From SAR202 cluster bacterium (GTDB lineage: Bacteria > Chloroflexota > Dehalococcoidia > Lucifugimonadales > UBA3495), in NCBI GenBank assembly GCA_013204585.1, contig JABMNL010000031.1, forward strand, positions 17,372 to 81,371: a DNA stretch of 64,000 nt. The letters are read 5' to 3'. The translations under genes and the position numbers were made by a program. A model generated the notes under the pieces. The model had not been told where the DNA came from and searched no databases. It saw only the letters and a list, made by a program, of their open reading frames with translations. This document shows, piece by piece, positions 1 through 8,711 of the stretch; position 1 is the stretch's first letter, and each line of letters begins with the position of its first letter.

Positions 1-189
1 TGGTCGGGTGGGTGAACCTGAATCACGCTCGGCGGCGGCCAGGTACGAGAGGGCGTCCTGATTCTCAGGGTCGAGTCTCAATACGGACCGGGCGCGCTCT
101 GCTACCAGCGTCCAGTCCTGGCTGGAAATCGCCTCCTCAGTCTCATCCAGGAGACGATCAATCTGTCTTTGTATACGTTCGCTGGGCAT
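1..189 (-). CDS. N-terminal fragment of a protein with a helical TPR-like start (runs off the window edge)
   Basis: The reverse strand reads from an ATG at 189 with no stop to position 1, giving 63 codons. The peptide begins MPSERIQRQIDRLLDE and continues as charged amphipathic helices with a 'LRLDPENQDAL' phrase typical of a tetratricopeptide-like helical pair. From general knowledge, such N-termini lead large multidomain ATPase, kinase or cyclase proteins in Chloroflexota, but the rest of the protein is outside the window, so the function cannot be named. It is too short for a usual ORF cut-off and is easily missed. Confidence 0.6.
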   Translation of the reverse strand, partial: MPSERIQRQIDRLLDETEEAISSQDWTLVAERARSVLRLDPENQDALSYLAAAERDSGSPTRP

Positions 190-322
190 GATGGATGAAT
201 ACTAATACCGGCACGATGGGCATGTCTACGACATCGTGCCTGTCATACGGTGCGAACGGACTGCTTGGACTAGTGGCGAGGTGGGAGAACAAAAGCACGG
301 CGAATGAGTTCTCATCGCCTCA

Positions 323-1333
323 CTAACCCATATACGGGATAATCCGGTTTCCGATTAGGTCTATGGTCTTCATGATTTGAGCGTGGGACGGCCCGCCAGA
401 ATGGGCGTGTCTTAGCCGCAACAGGCAGCTCTCGGCCCCGGTGCCCTCGCTCCACCGCTGAAATTCGGTCAGGCATTCTTCAGGGTCGCCCATGATTAGC
501 CGGTCTTTGGCAATTCGGTCAAGAGTCAGTTCCGACTCATCTTTGATGGACTTAAATTCGGCCAGTCCGTTCTGCCAATAGTAGCGGTACGCCGCCAGGA
601 CTTCGGGGCCGTAGACTTCCTCCGCCTCCTTTCTGGAACTCGCCACCCAAGCGTCGCGCATGATGATGGGTGTCGGTGTTTTGTTGGCGGCCTCGGCGGC
701 TTGGCGGTACTCGTTAATCAACCGGGTAGTATTTTCCAACGTGGTGCTCGGCGTGGTCACCAACGCATCGCCAATGGTTCCGGCCCGGCGTGCGCTGACC
801 GGTGCGCTCGCGCCGATCCAAATTGGGGGATGGGGGCTTTGCACGGGGTCGGGCCGAACGCGAAGGTTTTCAATCTGATGGTGTTTGCCGTCGTAGGAGA
901 ACTCCTGACCCGACCAACATTTGCGCAGGATGTCGATTTTTTCTTCGAATAACTCGACCCGGTCGGCCATGTTAACGCCGAAGGCCCGAAAATCTGCCGG
1001 TTGGTAACCCAGGCCTACACCCAAGGTCACCCGCCCTTTGGACACTATATCCAACGTGACGACGTCTTCAGCAAGGCGAACCGGATGGTGCAACGGCAGC
1101 AGAATTACCGATGTCCCCACCCGCAACTTGGTGGTGGAAGCTGCCACAGCGGCGCATACGATTAGCGGCGATGGCAAAAACCCGTCTTTGTCTTGATGGT
1201 GTTCGCCAAAGAAACAGGAGTCGAACCCAGCTTGCTCGGCCAGTTGCGACTCTTCAATAACTTCGTCCACACACCGGGGCAAGTCCTCGCCGCGCGGCGG
1301 GTTGGCAATGGAACTATAGATTCCAAATTTCAT
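323..1333 (-). CDS. LLM-class flavin-dependent oxidoreductase (luciferase-like monooxygenase)
   Basis: 336 residues, a normal length for the bacterial luciferase-like TIM-barrel family that uses FMN or F420. The N-terminal beta strand (MKFGIYSSIANPP) leads to a FGEHHQ motif near residues 42-47, the usual flavin-pocket signature, followed by 'LRVGTSVILLPLHHPVRLAEDVVTLD' type barrel segments and a 'GRVTLGVGLGY' strand. The ATG at 1333 has a GGAAG ribosome site about 8 bases upstream. It is one of four such proteins in the window. The substrate is unknown; it probably hydroxylates or oxidatively cleaves an organic molecule. It is divergent from the amidohydrolase gene that starts at 1512. Confidence 0.93.
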   Translation of the reverse strand: MKFGIYSSIANPPRGEDLPRCVDEVIEESQLAEQAGFDSCFFGEHHQDKDGFLPSPLIVCAAVAASTTKLRVGTSVILLPLHHPVRLAEDVVTLDIVSKGRVTLGVGLGYQPADFRAFGVNMADRVELFEEKIDILRKCWSGQEFSYDGKHHQIENLRVRPDPVQSPHPPIWIGASAPVSARRAGTIGDALVTTPSTTLENTTRLINEYRQAAEAANKTPTPIIMRDAWVASSRKEAEEVYGPEVLAAYRYYWQNGLAEFKSIKDESELTLDRIAKDRLIMGDPEECLTEFQRWSEGTGAESCLLRLRHAHSGGPSHAQIMKTIDLIGNRIIPYMG

Positions 1334-1511
1334 GGCTATGCTTCCTTATATCAGTACAGGTATTCGTACAGGCATCTACATGGGATTATTTATCCGACTC
1401 GTCGTAGAGGGTACCACCGCATAGAACAGCGATGTCCAGTTTGGCAAAGCGATTATTTTCAAGGGCGATGGTATGATTGGGCGGCTAATTAGTATGAGTG
1501 GAGGCACGATT

Positions 1512-2534
1512 ATGCCGTTCGGGGGAAACGATTGGCTCTCATTAACACAAGAACCCACCTTGGAACCAGAAATTCCCATTTGCGACCCTCACCACCATTT
1601 TTGGGATCGGCGACCCGCGCGTATTCCATATCAGAACTATCTACTGCCGGAGCTATACGACGACCTGAACAGCGGTCACAACGTGCACTCCACGGTGTTC
1701 GTTGAAACCCGAGCGATGTACCGCATCGACGGACCGGAAGAGATGCGTCCGGTTGGCGAGGTCGAATTTGTCCAAGGCCTGGCTGCCGCCGCCGCCACCG
1801 GGCTTTATGGGCCAGCCAAGGCCGCAGCTTCCATCGTGGGACATGCCAACCTCAACCTGGGCGATAAGGTCGCCCCGGTTTTAGAAGCCTTGCTAGCGGC
1901 CAGTCCCAACCGCTTTCGCGGCATTCGCCATGGCCTCACTTGGGACGCCGACCCTCGCATAGGCGACAACGCCTACGGCCTAAAAGACCAGCTTTCCTCG
2001 GAAAGTTTTCGTGCTGGCGCCAGGGTCTTGGCCCGCATGGGCTTAACCTTCGATGCTTGGCTGTACTTTCCTCAGTTGCCAGAGTTGGTGGACTTCGCCC
2101 AGGCGATTCCCGAGTTAACGATCATCCTCAACCACGTCGGTGGGATGCTGCGTATCGGCCCCTACGCCAACCGCGACGAAGAAGTCCTGCCCACCTGGAA
2201 AGCGGGAATCGATGCCGCCGCCAAGTGTCCCAACATCGTCGTTAAACTTGGTGGCATTGGCCAGCCTCGCACTGGCTACGACTGGTACGCCAGGGACAAA
2301 CCCATCGGCTCAGAAGAACTGTCCGAGACCATGGCTCCGTACATGAACTATTGCATCGAGCAGTTTGGACCCAGCCGGGGGATGTTCGAAAGCAATTTCC
2401 CGCCGGACAAAGTGGGGCATTCCTACAACGTGCTATACAACGCCTTCAAACGCCTGTCCAAGGGTTATTCAGCCACCGAACGGGCCGACATGTTCCATGA
2501 CACTGCGGCAAGGGTCTACCGGGTAGCGGACTAA
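1512..2534 (+). CDS. Amidohydrolase-2 family metal-dependent hydrolase
   Basis: 340 residues from ATG 1512, which has a GGAGG ribosome site at 1500-1504 with a 7-base spacer. An in-frame ATG at 1473 would add 13 residues without such a site. The start of the barrel carries the metal motif DPHHHFWD, later strands carry 'FRGIRHGLTWD', 'ILNHVGG' and 'FESNFPPDK', which are the usual metal- and substrate-binding positions of the amidohydrolase-2 TIM barrel (lactonase / decarboxylase relatives). It is followed after 36 bases by mutM in the same direction. The role is probably hydrolysis of a lactone or decarboxylation of an aromatic acid; the exact substrate cannot be read from sequence. Confidence 0.9.
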   Translation: MPFGGNDWLSLTQEPTLEPEIPICDPHHHFWDRRPARIPYQNYLLPELYDDLNSGHNVHSTVFVETRAMYRIDGPEEMRPVGEVEFVQGLAAAAATGLYGPAKAAASIVGHANLNLGDKVAPVLEALLAASPNRFRGIRHGLTWDADPRIGDNAYGLKDQLSSESFRAGARVLARMGLTFDAWLYFPQLPELVDFAQAIPELTIILNHVGGMLRIGPYANRDEEVLPTWKAGIDAAAKCPNIVVKLGGIGQPRTGYDWYARDKPIGSEELSETMAPYMNYCIEQFGPSRGMFESNFPPDKVGHSYNVLYNAFKRLSKGYSATERADMFHDTAARVYRVAD

Positions 2535-2570
2535 CATGCCCCCCATAGGCGTCCAGAGGAATACCTAAAC

Positions 2571-3383
2571 ATGCCAGAACTGCCTGAGGTAGAAAACACC
2601 CGGCGCAACCTGGTTCGGGCCGGACTACCTGGCTGCACCATTACCGGCGCGAACATCACCTGGGCCAACACGGTCAAAAAGATTTCTCCGCCGGAGCTGG
2701 CCGCTGGCCTAAAAGACCGCACAATCCAGGACGTACAACGTCGCGGCAAGTTCCTGATTCTTCCGCTCTCAGGCAGCGGCCCCGCAAATTTCATCGTGCA
2801 CCTGGGCATGACCGGTCGGTTGCTGGTCCAATCCCAGTCCCAAGCACCCGACCCGTTGACCCGGCATTCTTTTCCTCTGGACGACGGGCGGGAGATACGG
2901 TTTGTGGACGGCCGCAAGTTTGGCAAGCTGTGGTTGGTGGACTCCCCCGGTGAAGTGCTTCCTGTGATGAGCCCGGAGCCATTCGATGACGAGTTCACGG
3001 TGGAAACTTTGGCCGAGTCCCTGGCTGGCAAGAAGGCCCCAATTAAGGCCCTAATCTTGGAGCAGGGAATCGCCTGCGGCCTCGGGAACCTCTACGCCGA
3101 CGAGTCGTTGTTCCTAGCAGGCATCCATCCGGAGCGGCCCGGTTCCGACCTTTCTGTCGATGAGGTCGCCCACCTGCGGCAGTCGATGATCGACGCCCTA
3201 ACCGCTGCTTACGGAGTCTATGACCGCGCCCGCGACCAAGACTGGCCGAACCCGCCCACCGCCATGATGACCTGGAGCCACCCCCGAGACGCGGCAGCAC
3301 CCTGCCCCAACTGTGGCACCACCATGACGAATATCAGGGTCAGGGCCAGAGGGACTTACTTTTGTGCCAAGTGCCAGGTGTAG
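2571..3383 (+). CDS. mutM: Formamidopyrimidine-DNA glycosylase (Fpg/MutM)
   Basis: 270 residues, the family's standard size. After Met removal the N-terminus is PELPEVE, giving the catalytic proline and glutamate of Fpg. The GKFLI segment supplies the conserved lysine, and 'NLYADESLFLAGIHP' is the helix-two-turn-helix DNA-binding region. The C-terminus has a complete C-x2-C ... C-x2-C zinc finger (CPNC ... CAKC) with the arginine-bearing turn that inserts into DNA. It excises oxidised purines such as 8-oxoguanine and nicks the strand by beta,delta-elimination. All key residues are present. Confidence 0.97.
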   Translation: MPELPEVENTRRNLVRAGLPGCTITGANITWANTVKKISPPELAAGLKDRTIQDVQRRGKFLILPLSGSGPANFIVHLGMTGRLLVQSQSQAPDPLTRHSFPLDDGREIRFVDGRKFGKLWLVDSPGEVLPVMSPEPFDDEFTVETLAESLAGKKAPIKALILEQGIACGLGNLYADESLFLAGIHPERPGSDLSVDEVAHLRQSMIDALTAAYGVYDRARDQDWPNPPTAMMTWSHPRDAAAPCPNCGTTMTNIRVRARGTYFCAKCQV

Positions 3384-3420
3384 GGGTAAACGCTTAGGCC
3401 TAAGGGAACGGCTTGGCCGA

Positions 3421-4086
3421 TTAAGGGCAACTTCCAAAAATCGAAATGTCACCGATTAAACTATTCATGCTAAGCACCACCACGGTGCCAGCCATCATCC
3501 CAACAAAACCGCCGACTGCTAAATATAAGCGTCGCGGCCCGTCTCCGAATCCCGTTCCCTTCCAAAAACCCACGAAGAAGCCGACTAACGGAACAGCTAC
3601 AAAAACCCCAAATACACCCCAAGCGAACCACGAGCTAAAGCTACTCTCCAAGATTTGTCGGATTCGCATCTCATCAACAGGATTACTCGGAACACCTAGC
3701 CATCCCAAATCACTAAGCACCTCATTAAGCACGACGAACGGGCGAATTAACCACGCTGCACTGATGATTCCTAAAAACTGAAGTTTGAATCTCCTAAATC
3801 GGATTAGGGCGGTGGCGGCTGTAACGCCCACCAAAAAATGGAGCAATGGACCGGAGAGAACTCCCCATAAGAAGATTGTCTCAAGTTGAATTCCTCCGGT
3901 TGGAGTAGTGATATTCCAATGCACGCAACTCGGCAAACCGCTGAAATAAAACCCGATTCCGTGTGCTATCTCATGGGGCAGATTAAGAGCAACAGTGAAA
4001 ATAAGCGCGGAGACGATAACCAGTGATTCGGGTCGGCGGATCAAAAACATGAATCGCCACCAAACTACGTTTTGGGACTCTCCCAC
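3421..4086 (-). CDS. Multi-pass membrane protein with an HExxH motif (M50-like candidate)
   Basis: 221 residues from a GTG at 4086, directly abutting the stop of the upstream PPOX-type gene; an in-frame ATG at 4050 is the alternative. About five hydrophobic segments are visible (roughly 22-44, 67-90, 104-120, 150-172, 186-208). The first contains HEIAH at residues 38-42, an HExxH zinc-protease signature placed in a membrane helix, as in site-2-type (M50) peptidases. The second M50 motif (an Asp-Gly near an NPxxxLDG) is not convincing, so the protease assignment is only a suggestion. Likely co-transcribed with the two genes upstream on the minus strand. Confidence 0.7.
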   Translation of the reverse strand: MGESQNVVWWRFMFLIRRPESLVIVSALIFTVALNLPHEIAHGIGFYFSGLPSCVHWNITTPTGGIQLETIFLWGVLSGPLLHFLVGVTAATALIRFRRFKLQFLGIISAAWLIRPFVVLNEVLSDLGWLGVPSNPVDEMRIRQILESSFSSWFAWGVFGVFVAVPLVGFFVGFWKGTGFGDGPRRLYLAVGGFVGMMAGTVVVLSMNSLIGDISIFGSCP

Positions 4087-4506
4087 CTAAACCGCCGTCC
4101 CGTAAATCCTGTCCGGCACCACGATAACCGCCGAGCGGCGGTCGTCCACCATGGCTTGGTCGTACTCTTCCCAGTTGTTGTGCTCTTCGTTGGTGGCGGC
4201 GCGGTAGACGTCACGCAGGGCTAGGCGAAGTTCGTCGGCGTCGGTGCTCCCAGGCGAGAGGATGGTGGCCTTGCCTTCCAAGACGACGTAGCCCCACCAG
4301 TCCCGCTTGGAGACCATCAGCGAGCACCGGGAGTCCCGTTTTAGGTTGAGCAGCTTGGCGCGGTCGGCGGTGGTGGTGAAGGCCACACCGTCGCGGTACG
4401 CCCCACAGGTGACAATGCTCATCTGGGGCATGCCGTTCTTTCGAAAGCAGGTCAGGACTCCCTGGTGGTTCTCGGTGGCGAACTGAACAACGTTATCGGG
4501 CAGCAT
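4087..4506 (-). CDS. Pyridoxamine 5'-phosphate oxidase-fold protein (PPOX class, possibly F420-dependent)
   Basis: 139 residues from ATG 4506, chosen because GGAGG sits 6 bases upstream; a longer start at 4539 would overlap the acetyltransferase gene more and lacks such a site. The split-barrel pattern is clear: 'QGVLTCFRKNGMPQMSIV', 'RAKLLNLKRDSRCSLMV', 'GYVVLEGKATIL'. This matches Rv1155-like flavin/deazaflavin reductases, which reduce small molecules with FMN or F420H2. The gene overlaps the upstream GNAT gene by 14 bases, so they are translationally linked. Confidence 0.88.
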   Translation of the reverse strand: MLPDNVVQFATENHQGVLTCFRKNGMPQMSIVTCGAYRDGVAFTTTADRAKLLNLKRDSRCSLMVSKRDWWGYVVLEGKATILSPGSTDADELRLALRDVYRAATNEEHNNWEEYDQAMVDDRRSAVIVVPDRIYGTAV

Positions 4507-5011
4507 CGTTTTCCTCCAAGCCAGACCTTTCCGGGTCAAGCTTAAACTCGACCTCGTACATGTCGTAGTGGGTTTGTTTCATACGCAGGCCTTGGTAGAC
4601 ACCCTGGGCAATGGTGTTGTCTTTGTCCACGTAGAGCCGCAGACCGCAGACGTTGCCCAGACGACGGGCTTCCACTGCGGCATAGATGTGAAGGGCCTTG
4701 TAGGCCCCCATGCGCCGGTTTTCCGGGCTGACGTAGACGCTCTGTATCCACCAGAAGTAGGCGTTTCGCCAGTCGCTCCACTCGTAGGTGATAAGTAGTT
4801 GACCAATGGGACGGCCCAAACGTTCTGCAATCAAGTAAAAACCCAAGTCGTTGCGGGTGAGCACCGCCTGAACGCCGGGCCGAAGCAGGTGAACATTCAG
4901 CTGTTTCCCCTCGGTCTCTTTGGCCATCGCCGCGTTGAAATCGACAATGGTATCCAAGTGCTCCAACGATGCCCGGCGCACCTGAATGTCGCTACCAGGA
5001 ACGGATGTCAA
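4493..5011 (-). CDS. GNAT-family N-acetyltransferase
   Basis: 172 residues starting at a TTG (5011) preceded by GGGAGAG. The acetyl-CoA binding region is recognisable in 'IQSVYVSPENRRMGAYKAL' (the motif A beta strand and pyrophosphate loop, here with RRMGAY in place of the usual R/Q-x-x-G-x-G/A) and in 'CGLRLYVDKDNTIAQGVYQGLRM', the motif B region with the Asn and Tyr typical of GNAT folds. The acceptor is unknown. It lies in a three-gene minus-strand unit with the PPOX-fold protein and the HExxH membrane protein. Confidence 0.9.
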   Translation of the reverse strand: MTSVPGSDIQVRRASLEHLDTIVDFNAAMAKETEGKQLNVHLLRPGVQAVLTRNDLGFYLIAERLGRPIGQLLITYEWSDWRNAYFWWIQSVYVSPENRRMGAYKALHIYAAVEARRLGNVCGLRLYVDKDNTIAQGVYQGLRMKQTHYDMYEVEFKLDPERSGLEENDAAR

Positions 5012-5039
5012 AATCTCTCTCCCGTTGGGGTGGGGCCGG

Positions 5040-7625
5040 TCAACTTAGCCAAAAGGTAGACCCTGCTTCGTCCTTCAGGACTTCGATGCGCACTGGAAAT
5101 GCCTCTTTCAAATCGTCTAGGTGGGTAATGACTATCACCTTCTCAAAGTCGTTGCCGATTACGCTAATCACGTCCAGTATCCGCTCCCGGCCCACGGCGT
5201 CCTGGGTGCCAAATCCCTCATCAATGAACAGAGTCGGCAGCGGCGCTCCCATGCGTTGGGCCAGCACTTTCGACAGGGCAATACGCAGGGCCAGGTTTAC
5301 CCGAAACGCCTCCCCGCCGCTGAACATCTCGTAACTGCGGGGGCCAAGTTCGTCGCTGACTAGAATTTCCAGTGTTTCCCTGGGCTCACCCTGGCCTGAC
5401 GCCCGTTCGCGCTGGGTCTCCAATTTCACGTTCATGCGATTATCGGTCATGCGGCCCAGCAAGGCGTTGGTTTCGTCCTCTAGCCTCGGCACCACCGTTT
5501 CAATGAGCATGGCCTGCACGCCCTGACGGCCAAAGGCGGTGGACAATTCTTGATAAATTGACTGCTCGTCTTGCAGGGCGGTGAGCCGTGCCGATTCAGA
5601 TTTCACTTCCTGGCCGAGCGACTCTTTGCGCTCCACTTGGTTGCGGAGGTACCCCTGGCGTTCGATGGCCTGCTGAATCTTAACGCCGAGTTCCCGTTCC
5701 ATTTGTTCGGCTTGGGTGAAGTCGTTTTCGAGCGCGGCCAGACCCACCAAAGCCTGCTTGGCTTCGGACACCTGGGCCTGTAATTGCTCCAGTTCTTCTT
5801 TCCGCCGCTGGGCCATGGCGGCGTTCTGTTCCACTGTTTCTTTGGCCCCCGGCAACCCGGCCTCAGCCTGCTGCAGTAGGCGTTCTTGCTGAGCGAACTC
5901 GTCCAGCGACTGAGTCTCTTGGAAGATGCGCCGTCGGGCCTCCGGGTCGTATTCCAACTCCTGAATCTGGGCTTCCAATTTTTGTAGTTGCACCGACTCT
6001 TCAGCGGCGAAGGAACCGTCGGCCAAAGAAGCCCGCATGGCGTCCAATCTGGGGGTGGCCTCAGCAACTTCCAACCGGGCCTGTTGCGACTCCTGAATCT
6101 GCTGCTCTAGTTGCTGTAGGCGCACCTGCCGCTGGTTCTTGGCCTGGGACAATGCCTGTTCCTGCTGGGGCAAGCGACCTTCCAACTCGGTCGTCTCGAC
6201 TTGCAGCGTTTTAATCTGCGCCGAAGTGTTCCGGTACTCTTCGCGTTTGGCTTGGATATCGACATCGAATGCCTCGGCCAAACGCTGGCAGCCGTCTTCG
6301 CTCAACGGCGTCTGGCACAAGGGGCAAACCGCATCCTCATCGTTGGCGCTGTTCAGCAATTCCTTCTTGGCCGCCAGTTCCTTACCCTCGTCGGCGAACC
6401 GCTTCAAAGAACCTTCCAACTGACCCACCTGGACTGCCAAGCCGTTAAACCGTCCCCGCTCCGCCGCCAGCGCTCGCTCCTGTTCCTCAAGTCCAGGCCC
6501 TTCATCTTGCAGCTGCTTTTTGCTCGCCTCAAGCTGCTCCAGCAATTGGGCTTTCGGGTTGAGACGTGTTTCTATCTCGGTATTCAGTTGCTGGGCTTGG
6601 GACTCTAGCAGCGTCTGTTTTTGGGCGATTGCCGCCGCAATGGCCACCCGCTGGCGCTCTAGTCCATCGAAGTTTCTGCCAGCCTCTTCCAACCGGGCAA
6701 AGGCGCTGCGGGCAGCGGTGAGTTGGGCCGCACCCTCACGGATGGCCGTGGCCTGTTCCACCAGTTTTTCAAAGGCTGCCACCTGCTGCTGGGCCGTCTT
6801 GTGCGCAGACTCGAACTGCTCTTGCTCTTTGGCCAAGGCCAATAGCCGTTGCGCCGTTTCTTCCTGGCCTGCCTGCTGTCGGCGGAGCTCGCCAACTTGG
6901 TCGCGCAGTCCGGCGGTTTTTACTTGTTGCTCGGATAATTCCTTGTTCAGGGCAACAAGGCTTGCTTCTACTTCCTCAAGTTCCGCCGACGGGGCCAGCA
7001 ATAGCTCCAGTTCGCGGCGCATGCGGTCCACGTTGCCTTCCGCTATTTTGCTGGTGTTCGTGGCCCAAGTGTTCCCTTCCCTAGCGCGCACTTGCAGTCG
7101 GTCATAGGCCTCCAGGCCAAGAATCTTGCCGAGGACTGCCTTGCGCTCAGCGGGGGTCCTGTTGGTGAACTCGTCGGCCCGGCCTTGAACGAGAAATGCC
7201 GAGTTGATGAAGGTGTCGTAGTCCATGCCGATGGTCTGGTCGATACGGGCTTGGGTCTCGCGGATAATGTTGCCGGTAACGGGCCGGGACGTATCGCCTT
7301 CAAGGACCATCAGTTGCAGGTCGGACGCGCCGCCTCTACGCCGTTTGCCGCCCCGGGCGTGGCTGCGTATGATGCGGTATTCCTGGTCGCGGGAGGAGAA
7401 ATCCAGTTCGACCCGGCACTCGTCAGCGCCGTAGGAAATCAGCTCGTCTTGAATCTTGCCCCTGGCCTTGCCCCACAACGCCCAGGTGATGCTATCCAGT
7501 AGGGCCGATTTTCCGTGGCCGTTGCCACCGCAAAGGCAGGCAACGTGGATACCGGCGAAGTCCAACATGGGGACGTTCTCCCGGTAACACAAAAAGTTAC
7601 TGAGGGTGAGCCTAAGGGGTATCAT
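5040..7625 (-). CDS. sbcC: SbcC/Rad50-type SMC-like ATPase subunit of a DNA exonuclease
   Basis: 861 residues. The N-terminal ATPase half has Walker A GGNGHGKS at residues 33-40 and a 'FINSAFLVQG' Q-loop; a long coiled coil rich in Gln, Glu and Leu follows; the zinc-hook CPLC lies at residues 434-437, at the midpoint; the coil returns to a C-terminal half with signature 'SGGEAF' and Walker B 'LFIDEGFGTQD'. It pairs with an Mre11/SbcD nuclease to process DNA ends and hairpins. No sbcD gene is adjacent, so the partner must be elsewhere. The gene stops 29 bases before the TTG start of the GNAT gene, so all may be one operon. Confidence 0.95.
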   Translation of the reverse strand: MIPLRLTLSNFLCYRENVPMLDFAGIHVACLCGGNGHGKSALLDSITWALWGKARGKIQDELISYGADECRVELDFSSRDQEYRIIRSHARGGKRRRGGASDLQLMVLEGDTSRPVTGNIIRETQARIDQTIGMDYDTFINSAFLVQGRADEFTNRTPAERKAVLGKILGLEAYDRLQVRAREGNTWATNTSKIAEGNVDRMRRELELLLAPSAELEEVEASLVALNKELSEQQVKTAGLRDQVGELRRQQAGQEETAQRLLALAKEQEQFESAHKTAQQQVAAFEKLVEQATAIREGAAQLTAARSAFARLEEAGRNFDGLERQRVAIAAAIAQKQTLLESQAQQLNTEIETRLNPKAQLLEQLEASKKQLQDEGPGLEEQERALAAERGRFNGLAVQVGQLEGSLKRFADEGKELAAKKELLNSANDEDAVCPLCQTPLSEDGCQRLAEAFDVDIQAKREEYRNTSAQIKTLQVETTELEGRLPQQEQALSQAKNQRQVRLQQLEQQIQESQQARLEVAEATPRLDAMRASLADGSFAAEESVQLQKLEAQIQELEYDPEARRRIFQETQSLDEFAQQERLLQQAEAGLPGAKETVEQNAAMAQRRKEELEQLQAQVSEAKQALVGLAALENDFTQAEQMERELGVKIQQAIERQGYLRNQVERKESLGQEVKSESARLTALQDEQSIYQELSTAFGRQGVQAMLIETVVPRLEDETNALLGRMTDNRMNVKLETQRERASGQGEPRETLEILVSDELGPRSYEMFSGGEAFRVNLALRIALSKVLAQRMGAPLPTLFIDEGFGTQDAVGRERILDVISVIGNDFEKVIVITHLDDLKEAFPVRIEVLKDEAGSTFWLS

Positions 7626-7838
7626 GGGGAAGGCCTCGAACTGGCCTTAAATGGGGGACCGGCCACCTGCCACCTCGCCACACCGTAGGGATGGGCTCGC
7701 AGCCCTGTTTTTAGCGCAAAAACATCGAAAAAAACGTCTGGCCCGAGCAAAAATAATTCTAGCACAGGGGAGTGTTCGCCCGGTGGTAATTTGAGCCTGC
7801 CAGCCTTGGCCCTGAATCTTGGGCCAGCTGGAACTCGA

Positions 7839-8513
7839 TTAATGCGGCCTGCCAACTACGTCCATTAGTTGTTCTATTTCCTTCGACGGAATCAAATACG
7901 TATCTGGGTCAGAACCATTTTTCAAGGCCACCCAAGCAACAACCTCAGCTTTCGGAACTACATCCCAATGCGTTCTAAGGGCTTTCATCAAATGACTGGT
8001 GTCGGCGTTTTCCAAGATTTTGAACGAGAATCGTTCACCAGGATTTGCGAAGCTATAAATATCGTGGAACACCATCTCAAGGTTATCCAACAAAGTTCTC
8101 ATTTCTTCGATATGAACCGGTTCGGGAGTCGCGTTGATTTCAGAGTGAGCTGCTTTTTTGTCCCTATAGCGTCGCACCTTTCTTTCAACTTCGCGTTGCG
8201 CTTTCAATTTTTGTCGGCAGCCCTCAATATCGAAACCGTCTGCATTGGGATTCGGGTTCTCCAGCATCTGGAACAGGTTATAGAAACTCGGTGCCTTTTT
8301 ATGTTTCGAGTCTGTCACATTTCCGATTTTTATGAAGCAATGGTCTATCAGTGCCGCCCGGCTAATTGCGAAGAAACCCTTATATGCATTCAGCATCGTC
8401 ACAATATCTTCGCTCTCGGGCCACAGGTCTAGCCAAGTACTAAAACTCAACCTAGCGTACAGCAACTCGATTCTTACTCGTTCCAAGAGGTCTTGAAAAT
8501 TTAAGGGCTGCAT
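7839..8513 (-). CDS. HEPN / AbiU2-like protein
   Basis: 224 residues from ATG 8513, chosen for GGAGG five bases upstream; ATG 8555 would add 14 residues. The protein is all-helical in appearance. 'RDKKAAHSE' in the middle fits the R-x4-6-H motif of HEPN ribonucleases, with the surrounding 'LLDNLEMVFHDIYSFANP' helix as in AbiU2-type proteins. HEPN proteins often cut RNA in abortive infection or toxin-antitoxin systems. No antitoxin (MNT nucleotidyltransferase) gene is beside it; it stands alone between sbcC and ffh, with relatively AT-rich codon use compared with its neighbours, suggesting acquisition. Functional assignment is moderate. Confidence 0.75.
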   Translation of the reverse strand: MQPLNFQDLLERVRIELLYARLSFSTWLDLWPESEDIVTMLNAYKGFFAISRAALIDHCFIKIGNVTDSKHKKAPSFYNLFQMLENPNPNADGFDIEGCRQKLKAQREVERKVRRYRDKKAAHSEINATPEPVHIEEMRTLLDNLEMVFHDIYSFANPGERFSFKILENADTSHLMKALRTHWDVVPKAEVVAWVALKNGSDPDTYLIPSKEIEQLMDVVGRPH

Positions 8514-8646
8514 CTTGTCCTCCGTCGGAATCTCAGTTGAAATTGTTATCTCCATTCCTGTAATAGTACCGCGATGAATGTCTCAGCCTGTCAAGACCCC
8601 AGGAGTCATTAAATTAACTCGCCAGTGTTGTGAGTTTCTGACATCC

Positions 8647-8676
8647 TTGACCCTTTAACTTGGCCAAGCCTAAAAT
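8647..8676 (+). promoter_or_regulatory. Sigma-70-type promoter for ffh
   Basis: TTGACC at 8647-8652 and TAAAAT at 8671-8676 with an 18-base spacer, 36 bases before the ffh ATG. Both boxes are close to consensus and the position suits a short leader. Confidence 0.6.
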
Positions 8677-8711
8677 TAATAGCACTACCCTCAATCACAA
8701 AAAGAGCCGAT

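Noticed and set aside
7622..7855. 77-codon minus-strand frame between sbcC and the HEPN-like gene
   Set aside because: Composition is Pro/Arg-rich without motifs and overlaps both neighbours' ends; no ribosome site.
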